From: ZAX-1 sp046533095
Lineage (GTDB): Bacteria; Bacillota; Clostridia; Lachnospirales; Lachnospiraceae
DNA: 64,000 nt
Direction: 5' to 3'
Assembly (NCBI GenBank): GCA_046533095.1
Contig: JAJQRA010000034.1
Location: forward strand, 210,993-274,992
Position 1 is the first letter of the stretch; every line of letters begins with the position of its first letter. Position numbers and translations under genes: made by a program. The notes under the pieces are model-generated. The model worked only from the letters and a program-made list of their open reading frames with translations. It was not told where the DNA came from and did no database searches. Shown here one piece after another: positions 52,840 through 61,627 of this stretch.

Positions 52840-54417
52840 ATGAAACTGGATAAGAAGGTTATTGAAAGTGGAATTGTGGTAGCATTTGCACTGGTCGTTG
52901 CTTCGACAACGGTTCGGGGGAACGATGCACCACGGCAAACGAGTCAATATGCCAAAGAGGGTCAAACAAGTGCTGACATGGCGAAGGAAAACGATGAAAA
53001 AGCAAGTATGGCCAGGAAGGATATAACTGTTGTGGCAGGAGCCGCAGAAGATACATCAGAAGCTTTAGCAGTTGGAGCAAAAGCAAGTACAGAGAAAGAA
53101 TCAGACAATCAAGAGCTAGAAAATAAAGCGGAAGAGGCAAACGTAGAAGTTGCAGAACAGCCGGAAGAAAATGCAGAAGTGAAAGAAGAAGCAAAACAGC
53201 CGGAGAAAGCAGCGGAAGAAGCAAACGAAGAAGTAGAACAGCCGAAAGAAGCAGCGGAAGTAAAAGAAGAAGCAAAACAGCCGGAGAAAGCAGCGGAAGC
53301 AAACGAAGAAGTAGAACAGCCGGAAGAAAATGCAGAAGTGAAAGAAGAAGCAAAACAGCCGGAAAAAGCAGCGGAAGCAAACGAAGAAGTAGAACAGCCG
53401 GAAGAAGCAACGGAAGTAAACGAAGAAGTAAAGCAGCCGGAAGAAGTGTTGGTAGGCGAAGTCAAGGAGAGCAAAGAAGCAGTAGAGGAAGCTTCTCTAT
53501 GGGATACAAAACTTATGCCTAATGTTGAAGAATATTTAAACATTCGTGCTAAGGCGGATACAGAATCCGAAGTAGTTGGAAAATTGCATAGAGGTTCTGT
53601 GGCGGATATTGTAGAACCGGGGGCAGAATGGACTAAAATCACTTCTGGAAGTGTAGAAGGATATGTAAAGAATGAATTTTGCCTATTTAAGCTAGATGCT
53701 CAAAACATGGCAAATGAACTTGGAATTACGTATGCAACATCTTTGGTGGCCGGATTAAGAGTGCGCGCAGAAGCAGGCGATGCAGAAGAAGTCGCAATCG
53801 TAAATGTTTTGGAAGAAGGCGCAAAGATTAAAGTGGCAAACGATGTAGAACCGGTAGAAGGTTGGGTCGCAGTCATCAGTGCTGATCGGACGGCATATGT
53901 AAGTGCTCAATATGTAACGGTAGAATTAGAGCTTGGAAAAGCAATATCCATTGAAGAAGAACAGGCAGCAATTCGTGCGGCACAAGAAGCGCAAGCTAGA
54001 AGAGCCGCTGAAAGTGCGCAGAGCAGTCCTGCTACACAAACTGCAAGTGCAGGAATAGAACAAAGAGAGGCAGTAGCAGCTTCTTATGATGATACAACCC
54101 TCTTAGGGGCATTGATTCAATGCGAGGCAGGTTCCGAGCCATATGAGGGGCAGGTCGCAGTTGGAGCGGTGGTAATGAATCGGTTGCGGAATGGATACGC
54201 CGGAAGTATTTCAGGAGTCATCTATCAAGGCGGACAGTTTACACCGGCAAGCAGTGGAGCGCTTGCAAGCACACTTGCAAATGGTGTTAGTGGCAGCTGT
54301 TTACAGGCGGCACAGGAAGCAATAGGCGGAACGGATAATGTCGGTGGCGCTACAAGCTTTCGAAGAGCTAGTTCCGGGCAAGAAGGAATTGTTATTGGAA
54401 ACCACGTATTTTTTTGA
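52840..54417 (+). CDS. Secreted SleB-like cell wall hydrolase with SH3 domains and an acidic repeat stalk
   Basis: 525 residues. A membrane-targeting N-terminus (KKVIESGIVVAFALVVASTT) leads to a Glu/Ala/Lys/Pro-rich stalk (about 90-205) built of 26-residue repeats. Two bacterial SH3 domains follow (LNIRAKADTESEVVGKLHRG and LRVRAEAGDAEEVAIVN). The catalytic Hydrolase_2 domain ends the protein (LLGALIQCEAGSEPYEGQ, then VAVGAVVMNRLRNG and FTPASSGAL). This is the SleB/CwlJ amidase-or-transglycosylase fold that cuts peptidoglycan. AGGAGGT lies five bases before ATG 52840; a perfect promoter stands upstream. The stalk repeats are nearly identical at DNA level and so prone to length change. Confidence 0.88.
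   Translation: MKLDKKVIESGIVVAFALVVASTTVRGNDAPRQTSQYAKEGQTSADMAKENDEKASMARKDITVVAGAAEDTSEALAVGAKASTEKESDNQELENKAEEANVEVAEQPEENAEVKEEAKQPEKAAEEANEEVEQPKEAAEVKEEAKQPEKAAEANEEVEQPEENAEVKEEAKQPEKAAEANEEVEQPEEATEVNEEVKQPEEVLVGEVKESKEAVEEASLWDTKLMPNVEEYLNIRAKADTESEVVGKLHRGSVADIVEPGAEWTKITSGSVEGYVKNEFCLFKLDAQNMANELGITYATSLVAGLRVRAEAGDAEEVAIVNVLEEGAKIKVANDVEPVEGWVAVISADRTAYVSAQYVTVELELGKAISIEEEQAAIRAAQEAQARRAAESAQSSPATQTASAGIEQREAVAASYDDTTLLGALIQCEAGSEPYEGQVAVGAVVMNRLRNGYAGSISGVIYQGGQFTPASSGALASTLANGVSGSCLQAAQEAIGGTDNVGGATSFRRASSGQEGIVIGNHVFF
53176..53412. repeat. 78/81-bp coding tandem repeats in the hydrolase stalk
   Basis: Units 53176-53256 (81 bp), 53257-53334 (78 bp) and 53335-53412 (78 bp) share GAAGT.AAAGAAGAAGCAAAACAGCCGG and encode VKEEAKQPEKAAE-ANEEVEQPEE. 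The 81-bp unit has one extra codon, so the frame is kept. Confidence 0.9.
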
Positions 54418-54540
54418 CTTGAATCGACAAGGAGCTTGGCATTGACTACCCTCGCACTTTAAAAAGAAAAACAAACAAAGTGACTTCGCGGTAACTGGCT
54501 GCGGATAGTAGTAGGGCAATCGCATTTATAAAATAAGATG

Positions 54541-54586
54541 AAATAGCATTTATATAAGATAGTATTATATATAGATGCTATTTTTT
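54541..54586 (+). terminator. Terminator after the wall hydrolase
   Basis: AAATAGCAT (54541-54549) pairs with ATGCTATTT (54575-54583) and runs into six T. Confidence 0.7.
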
Positions 54587-54690
54587 GTATCATTTTTTGC
54601 TATAATCTTTTGTTGTAATATAAATTAAAATATAGTAGAATAATGAGAACATACTTTTTATGATTTGATAGTGGGAGGGGGTCGATTTTT

Positions 54691-55116
54691 TTGGAGAGCA
54701 TTCTGTGGTTGATATTACTACTGATTATGATTGCAATCGAATTCATAACCTTAGGTCTTGTTACAATCTGGTTTGCAGGAGGTGCATTGGTGGCCTTTTT
54801 AGCAAGCGTTCTAGGTGTCGCGCTTCCGTTGCAAATCCTATTGTTTTGTGTGGTTTCTGTCCTATTATTGGCAGTAACCAGACCGCTTGCAGTACGCTTT
54901 ATGAATGCAGGCAGAGCAAAAACAAATGTAGATCGTTTGATTGGCGAGCAGGGAGTTGTGTCAGAAGGGATTAATAACCTTTTGGCGGTGGGAACTGTAA
55001 TTGTACAAGGGCAGGAATGGACAGCAAGGTCTTTTAACGATGCAGAAATTGCAAAAGATAAAGTGGTTGAAATCACACAGATCAGTGGCGTAAAGCTGAT
55101 TGTGAAAGAAGTGTAA
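54691..55116 (+). CDS. NfeD-like membrane protein
   Basis: 141 residues. Two or three membrane spans at the N-terminus (SILWLILLLIMIAIEF, then the TIWFAGGALVAFLASV region) and an OB-fold C-terminal domain (LIGEQGVVSEG, GQEWTARSFND) match the short NfeD form. Such proteins pair with SPFH/stomatin proteins in membrane microdomains (family knowledge), and the SPFH gene follows 27 bases downstream. TTG is the start, with GGGAGGGG ten bases ahead. Confidence 0.87.
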   Translation: MESILWLILLLIMIAIEFITLGLVTIWFAGGALVAFLASVLGVALPLQILLFCVVSVLLLAVTRPLAVRFMNAGRAKTNVDRLIGEQGVVSEGINNLLAVGTVIVQGQEWTARSFNDAEIAKDKVVEITQISGVKLIVKEV

Positions 55117-55143
55117 AATAAAAAAGAGGATGGAGGATTTAAG

Positions 55144-56109
55144 ATGGACAACGTAGGCGTAGAAGGAATTGCAGCATTGATACCTATCATAACAGTGCTC
55201 ATACTTATCATTATTGTTTTGGCAATTATCAGTTCGTGTATTAAAATCGTACCACAAGCCCATGCGCTTGTATTAGAGAGATTGGGTGGATATCAGGCAA
55301 CATGGGGAGTTGGGATACACTTTAAAATTCCGTTTATTGACCGGATTGCAAAAAGAGTCTTATTAAAAGAGCAGGTGGTTGACTTTGCCCCACAGCCGGT
55401 TATTACAAAAGATAACGTTACCATGCGGATTGATACGGTTGTATTTTTTCAAATTACAGATCCGAAACTGTTTGCATACGGTGTGGAAAATCCGATTATG
55501 GCAATTGAAAATTTAACGGCAACGACACTAAGAAATATCATTGGTGATTTGGAATTAGATGAAACCTTGACCTCAAGGGAAACGATTAATACAAAAATGA
55601 GAGCCTCGTTAGACGTTGCAACGGATCCTTGGGGCATCAAAGTAAACCGTGTGGAATTAAAAAACATCCTTCCGCCTACTGCTATTCAAGATGCGATGGA
55701 GAAGCAAATGAAAGCAGAGCGTGAACGCCGTGAATCTATCCTGCGTGCAGAAGGTGAAAAAAAATCGACCATACTTGTGGCAGAAGGCAAGAAAGAATCT
55801 ACAATTTTAGATGCACAGGCAGAGAAAGAATCTGCTATTCTACGTGCAGAGGCAAAAAAAGAAGCGACAATCCGAGAGGCAGAGGGACAAAGTGAAGCCA
55901 TCCTTAAGATTCAACAGGCGAATGCAGATGGTCTTCGTTTCTTAAAAGAAGCGGCACCGGATGCGGCAGTGCTCCAAATAAAGAGTCTGGAAGCTTTTGC
56001 AAAGGCGGCAGACGGCAAGGCGACCAAAATTATTATTCCATCAGAAATTCAAGGAATTGCAGGCTTGGTGAAATCCATTGCTGAAATTGCGTCTGAGAAA
56101 CAAGTGTGA
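55144..56109 (+). CDS. SPFH/stomatin-like membrane-scaffold protein
   Basis: 321 residues. One N-terminal membrane anchor, then the band-7 domain (CIKIVPQAHALVLERLGGYQ, LKEQVVDFAPQPVITKDNV, NPIMAIENLTATTLRNIIGD). A long alternating E/A/K helix follows in which ILRAEGEKKS- and ILDAQAEKES-type units recur (about 190-245). The class is QmcA/stomatin. It forms an operon with nfeD. The helix repeats come from internal duplication. Immediately after the stop a 57-bp tandem duplication leads into argF. Confidence 0.92.
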   Translation: MDNVGVEGIAALIPIITVLILIIIVLAIISSCIKIVPQAHALVLERLGGYQATWGVGIHFKIPFIDRIAKRVLLKEQVVDFAPQPVITKDNVTMRIDTVVFFQITDPKLFAYGVENPIMAIENLTATTLRNIIGDLELDETLTSRETINTKMRASLDVATDPWGIKVNRVELKNILPPTAIQDAMEKQMKAERERRESILRAEGEKKSTILVAEGKKESTILDAQAEKESAILRAEAKKEATIREAEGQSEAILKIQQANADGLRFLKEAAPDAAVLQIKSLEAFAKAADGKATKIIIPSEIQGIAGLVKSIAEIASEKQV

Positions 56110-56220
56110 GAGGAGTGTAACGATTAAATATCCCGAATGATGGGAGGTATGGCGAAATCGTTGTGAAAGGAGTGCAACGATGGAAGACTCCCAATGATGG
56201 GAAGCATGGCGAAATCGTTG
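56105..56220. repeat. 57-bp tandem duplication between the SPFH gene and argF
   Basis: AGGAGTG.AACGAT..., then AATGATGGGA..TATGGCGAAATCGTTG, occurs at 56111-56163 and again from 56168, period 57. It includes two ribosome-site-like GGAG sequences; a third (AAAAGG) serves the argF start. Confidence 0.8.
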
Positions 56221-56235
56221 CGAAAAGGATTTGAT

Positions 56236-57228
56236 ATGACATCGTTAAAAGGGCGTAATTTTTTAAAAATGAAAGATTTTACACTGGAAGAGATTACACA
56301 TCTGCTTAAACTTTCGGCATATTTTAAACAAAAGAAAAGAAATGGAGAACTACATGATACATTAAATGGCAAAAACATTGCTTTAATTTTTGAAAAAAGC
56401 AGTACAAGGACGCGTTGCTCTTTTGAAGTTGCGGCATATGACCTAGGTATGCGCGTTACCTATTTAGATCCGGCAGGATCACAGATTGGCAAAAAAGAAA
56501 GCATCGCAGATACAGCGCGTGTATTAGGCAGAATCTATGATGGGATCGAATATCGCGGTTTCGGGCAGGAGATTGTGGAAGAACTTGGCAAATATGCAGG
56601 CGTTCCTGTGTGGAATGGGCTAACGAATGAATCGCACCCTACCCAGATGATTGCCGATATGCTTACAATAAAAGAACATTTTAATCATTTAAGAGGTATA
56701 AAACTGGTATATATGGGCGATGCTCGCTATAATATGGGGAATTCATTGATGGTAACGTGTGCAAAATTAGGGATGCACTTCGTGGCCTGTACGAATAAAC
56801 ATTATTTTCCGGAACAAGAATTGGTGGCGTATTGTGAAGAGGAAGCCAAGAAATCAGGCGGGACGATTACCCTAACAGAAGAGGTAGAAGCCGGAGTAGC
56901 GGGTGCCGATGTCATTTATACGGACGTATGGGTGTCTATGGGTGAACCGGACGAGGTGTGGGAAACAAGGATTAAGGAACTAATGCCTTATCAAGTAAAT
57001 AAAAACATTATGGAATGTGCGGGGGCAGAAGCTATCTTTATGCACTGTCTGCCGGCTTTCCATGATCTTAATACAGCAATTGGGAAAGAAATAAGCGAAA
57101 AATTTAATATCACTGAAATGGAAGTCACAAATGAAGTTTTTGAAGGAAACCAATCAGTCGTATTTGAAGAGGCAGAAAACCGTATGCACACCATTAAGGC
57201 AATTATGTATGCAACAATATCTGCCTAA
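56236..57228 (+). CDS. argF: Ornithine carbamoyltransferase
   Basis: 330 residues, full length. FEKSSTRTRCSFEVAAYDLG holds the carbamoyl-phosphate site STRTR. SHPTQMIADMLT and MGDARYNMGNSLM are the middle motifs, and FMHCLPAFHD the ornithine-binding HCLP motif. It makes citrulline from ornithine, or works in reverse in the arginine deiminase path. No other arginine genes are next to it, so the direction in this cell cannot be told. AAAAGG lies before ATG 56236; the longer frame starts inside the duplicated spacer. Confidence 0.95.
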   Translation: MTSLKGRNFLKMKDFTLEEITHLLKLSAYFKQKKRNGELHDTLNGKNIALIFEKSSTRTRCSFEVAAYDLGMRVTYLDPAGSQIGKKESIADTARVLGRIYDGIEYRGFGQEIVEELGKYAGVPVWNGLTNESHPTQMIADMLTIKEHFNHLRGIKLVYMGDARYNMGNSLMVTCAKLGMHFVACTNKHYFPEQELVAYCEEEAKKSGGTITLTEEVEAGVAGADVIYTDVWVSMGEPDEVWETRIKELMPYQVNKNIMECAGAEAIFMHCLPAFHDLNTAIGKEISEKFNITEMEVTNEVFEGNQSVVFEEAENRMHTIKAIMYATISA

Positions 57229-57311
57229 AGAGTGAAATTTGCCACGTATTTTGGTGCCTTGTATGTAACAAAAAAATTGCCGACCAGTACATGTAAAGAT
57301 AGGGTGCAAGT

Positions 57312-58457
57312 GTGAAAACGAAGATTTTACAGATACTGCGTAATAAGAAAGACTATGTTTCAGGTCAAGAGTTGTGTAATCTCCTTGGCGTATCAAGAAC
57401 TGCTGTATGGAAAGCGATAAATCAGTTAAGAGAATCCGGCTATGACATTGAAGCAGGCAAAAATAGAGGCTATCGAATGAGAAATATGCTGGATATTTTA
57501 TCAAAAGAAGAACTTTTAAGTATACGAAAGACAGACTGGATCGGAACAGAGATCCACTATTATGATGAGGTGGATTCTACAAATAATGTGGCAAAAAGGC
57601 TTGCAGAAGAAGGCAAGCCTCATGGGACATTGGTTGTGGCAGAGATACAAAGCCAAGGAAAGGGTAGAAGGGGACGAGGCTGGATATCTCCGGCTGGCGA
57701 GGGTCTTTGGTTTACAATCCTGCTAAAACCGGATATCAATCCAAGTAGCGCCCCAATGCTTACGCTTGTAATGGCGATGGCAGTTATAAAAGCGATCCAA
57801 AGCATAACAGGGATAGAACCCAGCATAAAATGGCCCAATGACATCATCATAGATGGCAAAAAGGTATGCGGTATATTAACGGAAATGAGCGCACAGATAG
57901 ATTATGTAAACCACATAGTGCTTGGCACAGGAATCAATATCCATAACAAAATTTTTCCGGATGAAATCAAAAATAGTGCAACTTCTCTGGATATAGAACT
58001 GCAAAGGCGCATGGATAAATCGGCAAGCGAAAGAGAAGAACTGCAGTTGCCGGAATCGGCAAATGAAAGAGAAGAACCGCAGTTGCCGGAATCGGCAAAT
58101 GAAAGAGAAGAACCGCAGTTGCTGGAATCGGCAAGTGAAAGAGAAGAACTGCAGTTGTCGGAATCAGAATTTACTGCATGCAAAAGGGCAGAGTTGCTAG
58201 AAGCTATCTTAGAACAGTTTGAAACCTATTATGCTTCCTATTGCAGGACACAGGATTTGACCTATATCTATGAAGCATACAACGAGTACCTAATCAATAA
58301 AGGCAAGCAGGTACGTATTTCAGACTATAAAACTACATTTGACGCATATGCAATTGGAATTAACAAACGGGGGGAACTTCTCGTAGATAGAGACGGGACA
58401 AGTATGGCCATATCAGCAGGAGAAGTATCCGTTCGAGGCATTTATGGTTATGTGTGA
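57312..58457 (+). CDS. birA: Biotin--protein ligase/repressor BirA with a repeat insertion
   Basis: 381 residues. The N-terminal winged helix (ILRNKKDYVSGQELCNLLGV, RTAVWKAINQLRESGY) is that of bifunctional BirA. The ligase has DEVDSTNNVAKRLAEEG, QSQGKGRRGRGWISP with the GRGRR-type biotinyl-AMP loop, IKWPNDIIIDGKKVCGIL and GTGINIHN. Between residues ~238 and 285 there is an insertion of four near-identical 12-residue repeats (ASEREELQLPES type), absent from usual BirA (~325 residues). It falls between the central and C-terminal domains. The GTG start follows AGGGTGCAA. Confidence 0.92.
   Translation: MKTKILQILRNKKDYVSGQELCNLLGVSRTAVWKAINQLRESGYDIEAGKNRGYRMRNMLDILSKEELLSIRKTDWIGTEIHYYDEVDSTNNVAKRLAEEGKPHGTLVVAEIQSQGKGRRGRGWISPAGEGLWFTILLKPDINPSSAPMLTLVMAMAVIKAIQSITGIEPSIKWPNDIIIDGKKVCGILTEMSAQIDYVNHIVLGTGINIHNKIFPDEIKNSATSLDIELQRRMDKSASEREELQLPESANEREEPQLPESANEREEPQLLESASEREELQLSESEFTACKRAELLEAILEQFETYYASYCRTQDLTYIYEAYNEYLINKGKQVRISDYKTTFDAYAIGINKRGELLVDRDGTSMAISAGEVSVRGIYGYV
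58023..58166. repeat. Four 36-bp coding repeats inside birA
   Basis: Units 58023-58058, 58059-58094, 58095-58130 and 58131-58166 share GCAA(G/A)(C/T)GAAAGAGAAGAAC(T/C)GCAGTTG. The two middle units differ at a single base. Each codes for 12 residues, so the frame is kept at any copy number. Confidence 0.92.
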
Positions 58458-58539
58458 AGGAAAGCAACGAATTAGTACCCGGTAACGCGAAGTGCTTTAA
58501 AGGAGATACAGTTGAGTTGCTATCAAGGAGAAGGAAAAC

Positions 58540-58899
58540 ATGTATCAGCAAAATATTGTTTTATGCGGTGCAAATGCTTATACAAAAAAATATTATTTAA
58601 ATGATGATTTTGGGATGCTTCCAGAAGGGGTGCAAGCGGAACTTAAAATTATGTGTGTCCTCTATACGGAAGATGTAGGTGGCGTGCTTACCTTAAAATT
58701 TGAGGAAGAAGGGACTCTTATATTTGAAACGTCAGCAAAAGAAGAGGATTTGCTGTTTGATGAAATAGGAAGCGCACTAAAAATAAAGCAGATGCAAAAA
58801 ACAAAGGCAGACATGTTGCGGTCTCTTGAACTGTTTTTTAAAGTGTTTTTTCTGGAAGAGGATATTGAAGAAATTACCAGTGAAAAGATTGATGTTTAG
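58540..58899 (+). CDS. Conserved hypothetical protein, DUF6145-like
   Basis: 119 residues, soluble, acidic. NIVLCGANAYTKKYYLNDDF and LPEGVQAELKIMCVLYTEDV, followed by GTLIFETSAKEEDLLFDE, look like the small DUF6145 proteins found beside birA or coaX in Lachnospiraceae (recalled, not checked). No known role. AAGGAGAAGG precedes the ATG. It ends 16 bases before coaX and shares its strand with birA. Confidence 0.7.
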   Translation: MYQQNIVLCGANAYTKKYYLNDDFGMLPEGVQAELKIMCVLYTEDVGGVLTLKFEEEGTLIFETSAKEEDLLFDEIGSALKIKQMQKTKADMLRSLELFFKVFFLEEDIEEITSEKIDV

Positions 58900-58915
58900 A
58901 GGGAAAGGAAGAAGT

Positions 58916-59692
58916 ATGCTAATTGTAATTGATGTCGGGAATACAAACATAACGGTTGGTGTATTTTCCCAAGATAGGTTGTCGGCAACTTTTCGTATGA
59001 CGACAAAGCTGCCAAGAACATCTGACGAATATGGAATGAGCCTGTGTGCACTTTTAGAATACAATCATATTTCAAAAGAAGAGGTAACAGATATTATTAT
59101 TGCATCTGTTGTGCCAAATGTGATGCATTCACTCATGAATGGAATGGTTAAATATTTAGACATCCAACCAATGGTGATTGAACCCGGCACCAAAACAGGT
59201 ATCCGCATTGCGACTGAAAATCCAAGGCAAATAGGTGCAGATCGTATTGTAGATGCTGTGGCTGCTTACGAACTCTATGGCGGACCGGTATTAGTGATTG
59301 ATTATGGGACGGCGACGACGTATGATTTAGTGGATGCAACAGGTGCTTTTGTTTCCGGCGTGACGGCACCGGGCATTCGTGCGTCAGCAATGTCGTTGTG
59401 GCAGGACACAGCAAAACTGCCGGAAATCGAAATTCGTAAACCAGGCAGCATATTGGCAAAAGAAACGATTACAAGTATGCAGGCCGGATTGGTTTACGGG
59501 CAAATTGGGCAGACGGAGTATATTATAAAACATACAAGGATGGAAAGTGGCTTTGATGATTTAAAAGTTGTGGCAACCGGAGGTCTTGGGAGTATCATTG
59601 TAAATGAAACAAGCTACATTGATGTATATGACCCCACACTGACCTTACAAGGAATGCGGTTGGTCTATAACAAACAAAAACGTGGAAAATAA
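58916..59692 (+). CDS. coaX: Type III pantothenate kinase
   Basis: 258 residues. LIVIDVGNTNITVGVF is the phosphate loop. NPRQIGADRIVDAVAAYELYG and VIDYGTATTYDLVD hold the pantothenate and catalytic segments, and GVTAPGIRASA follows. First step of coenzyme A synthesis. ATG 58916 has GAAAGGAAG at a proper distance; an earlier frame start at 58826 would lie inside the preceding gene. Its last ten codons and stop are repeated 70 bases downstream. Confidence 0.95.
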   Translation: MLIVIDVGNTNITVGVFSQDRLSATFRMTTKLPRTSDEYGMSLCALLEYNHISKEEVTDIIIASVVPNVMHSLMNGMVKYLDIQPMVIEPGTKTGIRIATENPRQIGADRIVDAVAAYELYGGPVLVIDYGTATTYDLVDATGAFVSGVTAPGIRASAMSLWQDTAKLPEIEIRKPGSILAKETITSMQAGLVYGQIGQTEYIIKHTRMESGFDDLKVVATGGLGSIIVNETSYIDVYDPTLTLQGMRLVYNKQKRGK

Positions 59693-59770
59693 GCGAAGCG
59701 GAAAAATGTACAAAGAGACGCTATTGGAAAGTGCCTATAACAAACAAAAACGTGGGAAATAGGCGAAGCG
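59665..59770. repeat. Tandem duplication of the coaX 3' end (70-bp period)
   Basis: CTATAACAAACAAAAACGTG..AAATA.GCGAAGCG is present at 59665-59700, covering the last codons and TAA, and at 59735-59770 in the spacer, with three differences in 36 bases. Confidence 0.88.
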
Positions 59771-59797
59771 TGTCCAAACAAAAGGTGTAATATAAAA

Positions 59798-60814
59798 ATG
59801 CTGAACATAGGGAATGTATCAATAGAAAACAATTTAATACTTGCACCAATGGCAGGGGTAACGGACCTGCCATTTCGTTTACTTTGTAAAGAGCAGGGGG
59901 CAGGGCTTCTTTGCATGGAAATGGTAAGTGCCAAAGCGATTTATTATCATAGTAAAAAAACAGAAGCACTTATGAAAATAAACCAAAAAGAGCACCCGGT
60001 ATCCTTACAGCTTTTTGGTTCCGATGCAGATATAATGAGTGAAATCGCAAAACGAATCGAAGAGCACCCATTTGATATACTAGACATTAATATGGGATGC
60101 CCGGTTCCAAAAGTCGTCAATAATGGAGAAGGTTCGGCACTAATGAAGCAGCCAAAATTGGTGCGGGAAATCGTAACAAAAGTAGTAAAGGCAATTGATA
60201 AACCTGTAACAGTCAAAATCAGAAAAGGATTTGACGATTGGAATGTCAATGCCGTAGAAATTGCAAAAATAGTGCAAGACTGTGGAGCGGCGGCAATCGC
60301 AGTACATGGCAGAACCCGCGAACAGTACTACGCTGGAATTGCTGACTGGGATATTATTAGAAAAGTGAAAGAAAACGTCTGTATTCCCGTGATTGGAAAT
60401 GGAGATGTTACCTGTGCACAAGATGCCATTCGCATGAAACAGGCGACATGTTGCGATGGTATTATGATAGGGCGGGGTGCACAAGGCAATCCGTGGATTT
60501 TTCACCAAATATTAGAATTTTTTAAAAATGGTACAAATATCGCAGAACCATCATGGGAAGAAGTAGTGGAAATGATATTGCGTCATGCGAAAATGCAGAT
60601 AGAAACCAAAGGGGAATATATTGGTATACGTGAAATCCGAAAGCATGCCGCTTGGTACACAAGCGGATATAAAAATTCAGCTCGCTTAAGAGGGAAAATA
60701 AATGAAGTGGAAACTTATGGACAGCTAGTGGAACTATTCAGCCAATATGCAACGCAAACGCCGAAAGAGCCAGTGGAAGCCTGTAGCCAATATGCAAGCC
60801 AAGCACCTGTTTAG
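59798..60814 (+). CDS. dusB: tRNA-dihydrouridine synthase
   Basis: 338 residues. LAPMAGVTDLPFRLLCKEQG, NMGCPVPKVVNNGEGSALM (with the catalytic Cys) and AVHGRTREQYYAG are DusB-type motifs, followed by VIGNGDVTCAQDA and GIMIGRGAQGNPWIF for FMN binding. It reduces uridines in the tRNA D-loop. The C-terminal ~15 residues contain a short internal repeat (SQYATQTPKEPVEACSQYAS). AAAGGTG lies before ATG 59798 at a rather long distance. Confidence 0.93.
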   Translation: MLNIGNVSIENNLILAPMAGVTDLPFRLLCKEQGAGLLCMEMVSAKAIYYHSKKTEALMKINQKEHPVSLQLFGSDADIMSEIAKRIEEHPFDILDINMGCPVPKVVNNGEGSALMKQPKLVREIVTKVVKAIDKPVTVKIRKGFDDWNVNAVEIAKIVQDCGAAAIAVHGRTREQYYAGIADWDIIRKVKENVCIPVIGNGDVTCAQDAIRMKQATCCDGIMIGRGAQGNPWIFHQILEFFKNGTNIAEPSWEEVVEMILRHAKMQIETKGEYIGIREIRKHAAWYTSGYKNSARLRGKINEVETYGQLVELFSQYATQTPKEPVEACSQYASQAPV

Positions 60815-60955
60815 CATGAATAAGGTGAATATAAAAAATATCGTATCATATAATGAAAGGAATAAAAGCAGCAGCTATTTAGCAGATGCGACGAAATAGC
60901 AGCACTGCCGATTAAGAATGGGATATTTTCGGATAGTTCCTAAGGGAGTTGGAAT

Positions 60956-61519
60956 GTGGATTTGAAAATCAGAACTTTATTTTCCAAAATTTATGGAAAG
61001 CTATTTCATAAAATGTCGGAAAACAGCGACTTAGCGATGGAAAGGGAAGAGCGCAAGATGAATGTATTCCTCCCTAAATTGCGCGTAATCTTAGAACAGG
61101 TATTACAGCAAAAAGAACTTTCCTATCAGACGTTTCGGCCATTGCTCATCGATACGGACATGCCGGTAGAATCATTATTGGAAGAAGACGATGTTGAAAT
61201 TGTTTTAAAGCAACTGTCAAAGGATCTGAATTCTTTTACAATTCTTACGGATCGACCCGAATATTTTACTGCTTATGTAAATACAATGTATGAGGAAACA
61301 GGCTTAGTAGTGCTCCTAGCGGACAAAAGGAATGCAAGGCACGCTAGCCATGTTGCTAATGTAATTTTGGATTTGGAGCAAAGGGGCGGCTTTAAAACGA
61401 ATCTGCTGCAGCAAGAAACGATCTATATTCCGATCTATAAAAAGCCTTGGAGAAAAGCGGAAAATCTTGACATTTTCATACCTATCGGGTATAATACGAT
61501 GATTATAAAAGAGAATTAA
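60956..61519 (+). CDS. Conserved hypothetical protein, 187 residues
   Basis: Soluble, no signal or membrane segment. The first half is helical and charged (EREERKMNVFLPKLRVILEQ); the second looks like an alpha/beta fold with FTILTDRPEYFTAYVNTMYE and GLVVLLADKRNARHASH. I do not recognise a family. The GTG start is supported by GGAG eight bases upstream. The 141 bases before it hold a GCTATTT/AAATAGC hairpin and a TATAAT at 60849. It stands between dusB and greA on the same strand. Confidence 0.6.
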   Translation: MDLKIRTLFSKIYGKLFHKMSENSDLAMEREERKMNVFLPKLRVILEQVLQQKELSYQTFRPLLIDTDMPVESLLEEDDVEIVLKQLSKDLNSFTILTDRPEYFTAYVNTMYEETGLVVLLADKRNARHASHVANVILDLEQRGGFKTNLLQQETIYIPIYKKPWRKAENLDIFIPIGYNTMIIKEN

Positions 61520-61627
61520 GTCCCAATAAAATGAGTGAACATTTGTAGAAATAAAATTTGATGGAAATGTGATTATTCAGAATCCCGGTGGGAGTTGATA
61601 TGGGCAAGAAAGGGAGAAGCTGTAGGT

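Noticed and set aside
42217..57230. Shared AATATCTGCCTAAA at about 42219 and at the argF stop
   Set aside because: Only 14 AT-rich bases with no further similarity on either side, so chance is likely.
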